This document shows positions 5,678 through 5,812 of a DNA stretch of 5,812 bases, piece after piece (within the stretch, counting starts at the first letter, position 1; every line of letters begins with the position of its first letter). The DNA is taken from contig JAQUAU010000052.1 of NCBI GenBank assembly GCA_028687085.1, forward strand, positions 1 through 5,812. The letters are read 5' to 3'. The position numbers and the translations under genes were made by a program. This DNA is from Minisyncoccota bacterium. Lineage in GTDB: Bacteria; Patescibacteriota; Minisyncoccia; Phycocordibacterales; Phycocordibacteraceae. Below the pieces are notes generated by a model. That model had not been told where the DNA came from. It did not search any database and saw only the letters and a program-made list of their open reading frames with translations.

Positions 5678-5812
5678 TCAGCTAACCCGCACATTTCACG
5701 TTGCCCGGTTTTTTGATTTAGCGCGCTTCACTTTTTATAGCAACCGTCAAAAACCACCAAATTTTCATTCGCTGCAAAACGTAGTGCCATGGTTTTGCAA
5801 TTTCTGGTTGTG
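5678..5812. repeat. AT-rich non-coding end with a nested hairpin
   Basis: No gene is visible from 5614 to the right edge. TGCAAAAC (5773-5780) and GTTTTGCA (5792-5799) form a perfect 8-base stem with an 11-base loop. Outside it, AACCACCAAATT (5752-5763) loosely mirrors AATTTCTGGTT (5799-5809), giving a larger bulged hairpin cut near the window edge. This may be the promoter or operator of the next gene, or an element end; sequence beyond 5812 is required to tell. The overall base composition matches the mobile segment rather than the zwf side. Confidence 0.4.

Noticed and set aside
5614..5812. CRISPR array or tRNA-type attachment site
   Set aside because: The repeats are too short and irregular for CRISPR, and no cloverleaf or tRNA 3' end is visible.

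Overview
The window reads as proteobacterial DNA, most likely a betaproteobacterium of the Comamonadaceae type. I infer this from the protein style (zwf start, QseBC/TctD-like two-component pair) and moderate GC; no rRNA or tRNA marker is present. It falls into a chromosomal part (1 to about 4880) and a more AT-rich mobile-element part (about 4880 to 5812).

Layout: (1) 1-151, minus strand: the first 50 codons of glucose-6-phosphate dehydrogenase (zwf), running off the left edge. Its upstream region carries a near-palindrome resembling a HexR operator, set between plausible -35 and -10 boxes. (2) 551-3541, plus strand: a compact cluster of an OmpR-family response regulator, an overlapping sensor histidine kinase (ATGA overlap) and a lipoprotein alpha/beta hydrolase. 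The kinase is broken by a one-base deletion near 1917 that separates sensor/HAMP from the catalytic core. (3) 3635-4512, minus strand: a LysR-type regulator whose HTH is split by a frameshift in a G run. (4) 4641 onward, plus strand: the first about 80 residues of a DUF2306-type membrane protein, divergent from the LysR gene across a 127-bp region with a striking set of palindromes. (5) At about 4881-4892 the DUF2306 gene stops abruptly and runs into the N-terminal fragment of a tyrosine integrase (minus strand). This is followed upstream by an intact excisionase-like gene that overlaps it, then a divergent ribbon-helix-helix regulator (5407-5613). (6) 5614-5812 is non-coding and AT-rich, with several repeats and a hairpin cut close to the window edge.

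Together the genes suggest a metabolic/sensory locus that is decaying, next to the stump of an integrated element. The two-component system and hydrolase may have been one signalling/envelope unit, and the LysR gene probably controlled the divergent DUF2306 gene. The xis-like gene, int remnant and RHH gene are the control end of a prophage or integrative element whose integrase body is gone. I see no clearly new system. The most notable points are two small frameshifts and one chimeric junction within about 3 kb, the HexR-like site and the palindromic LysR/DUF2306 spacer. The frameshifts could be sequencing errors and need read-level confirmation.
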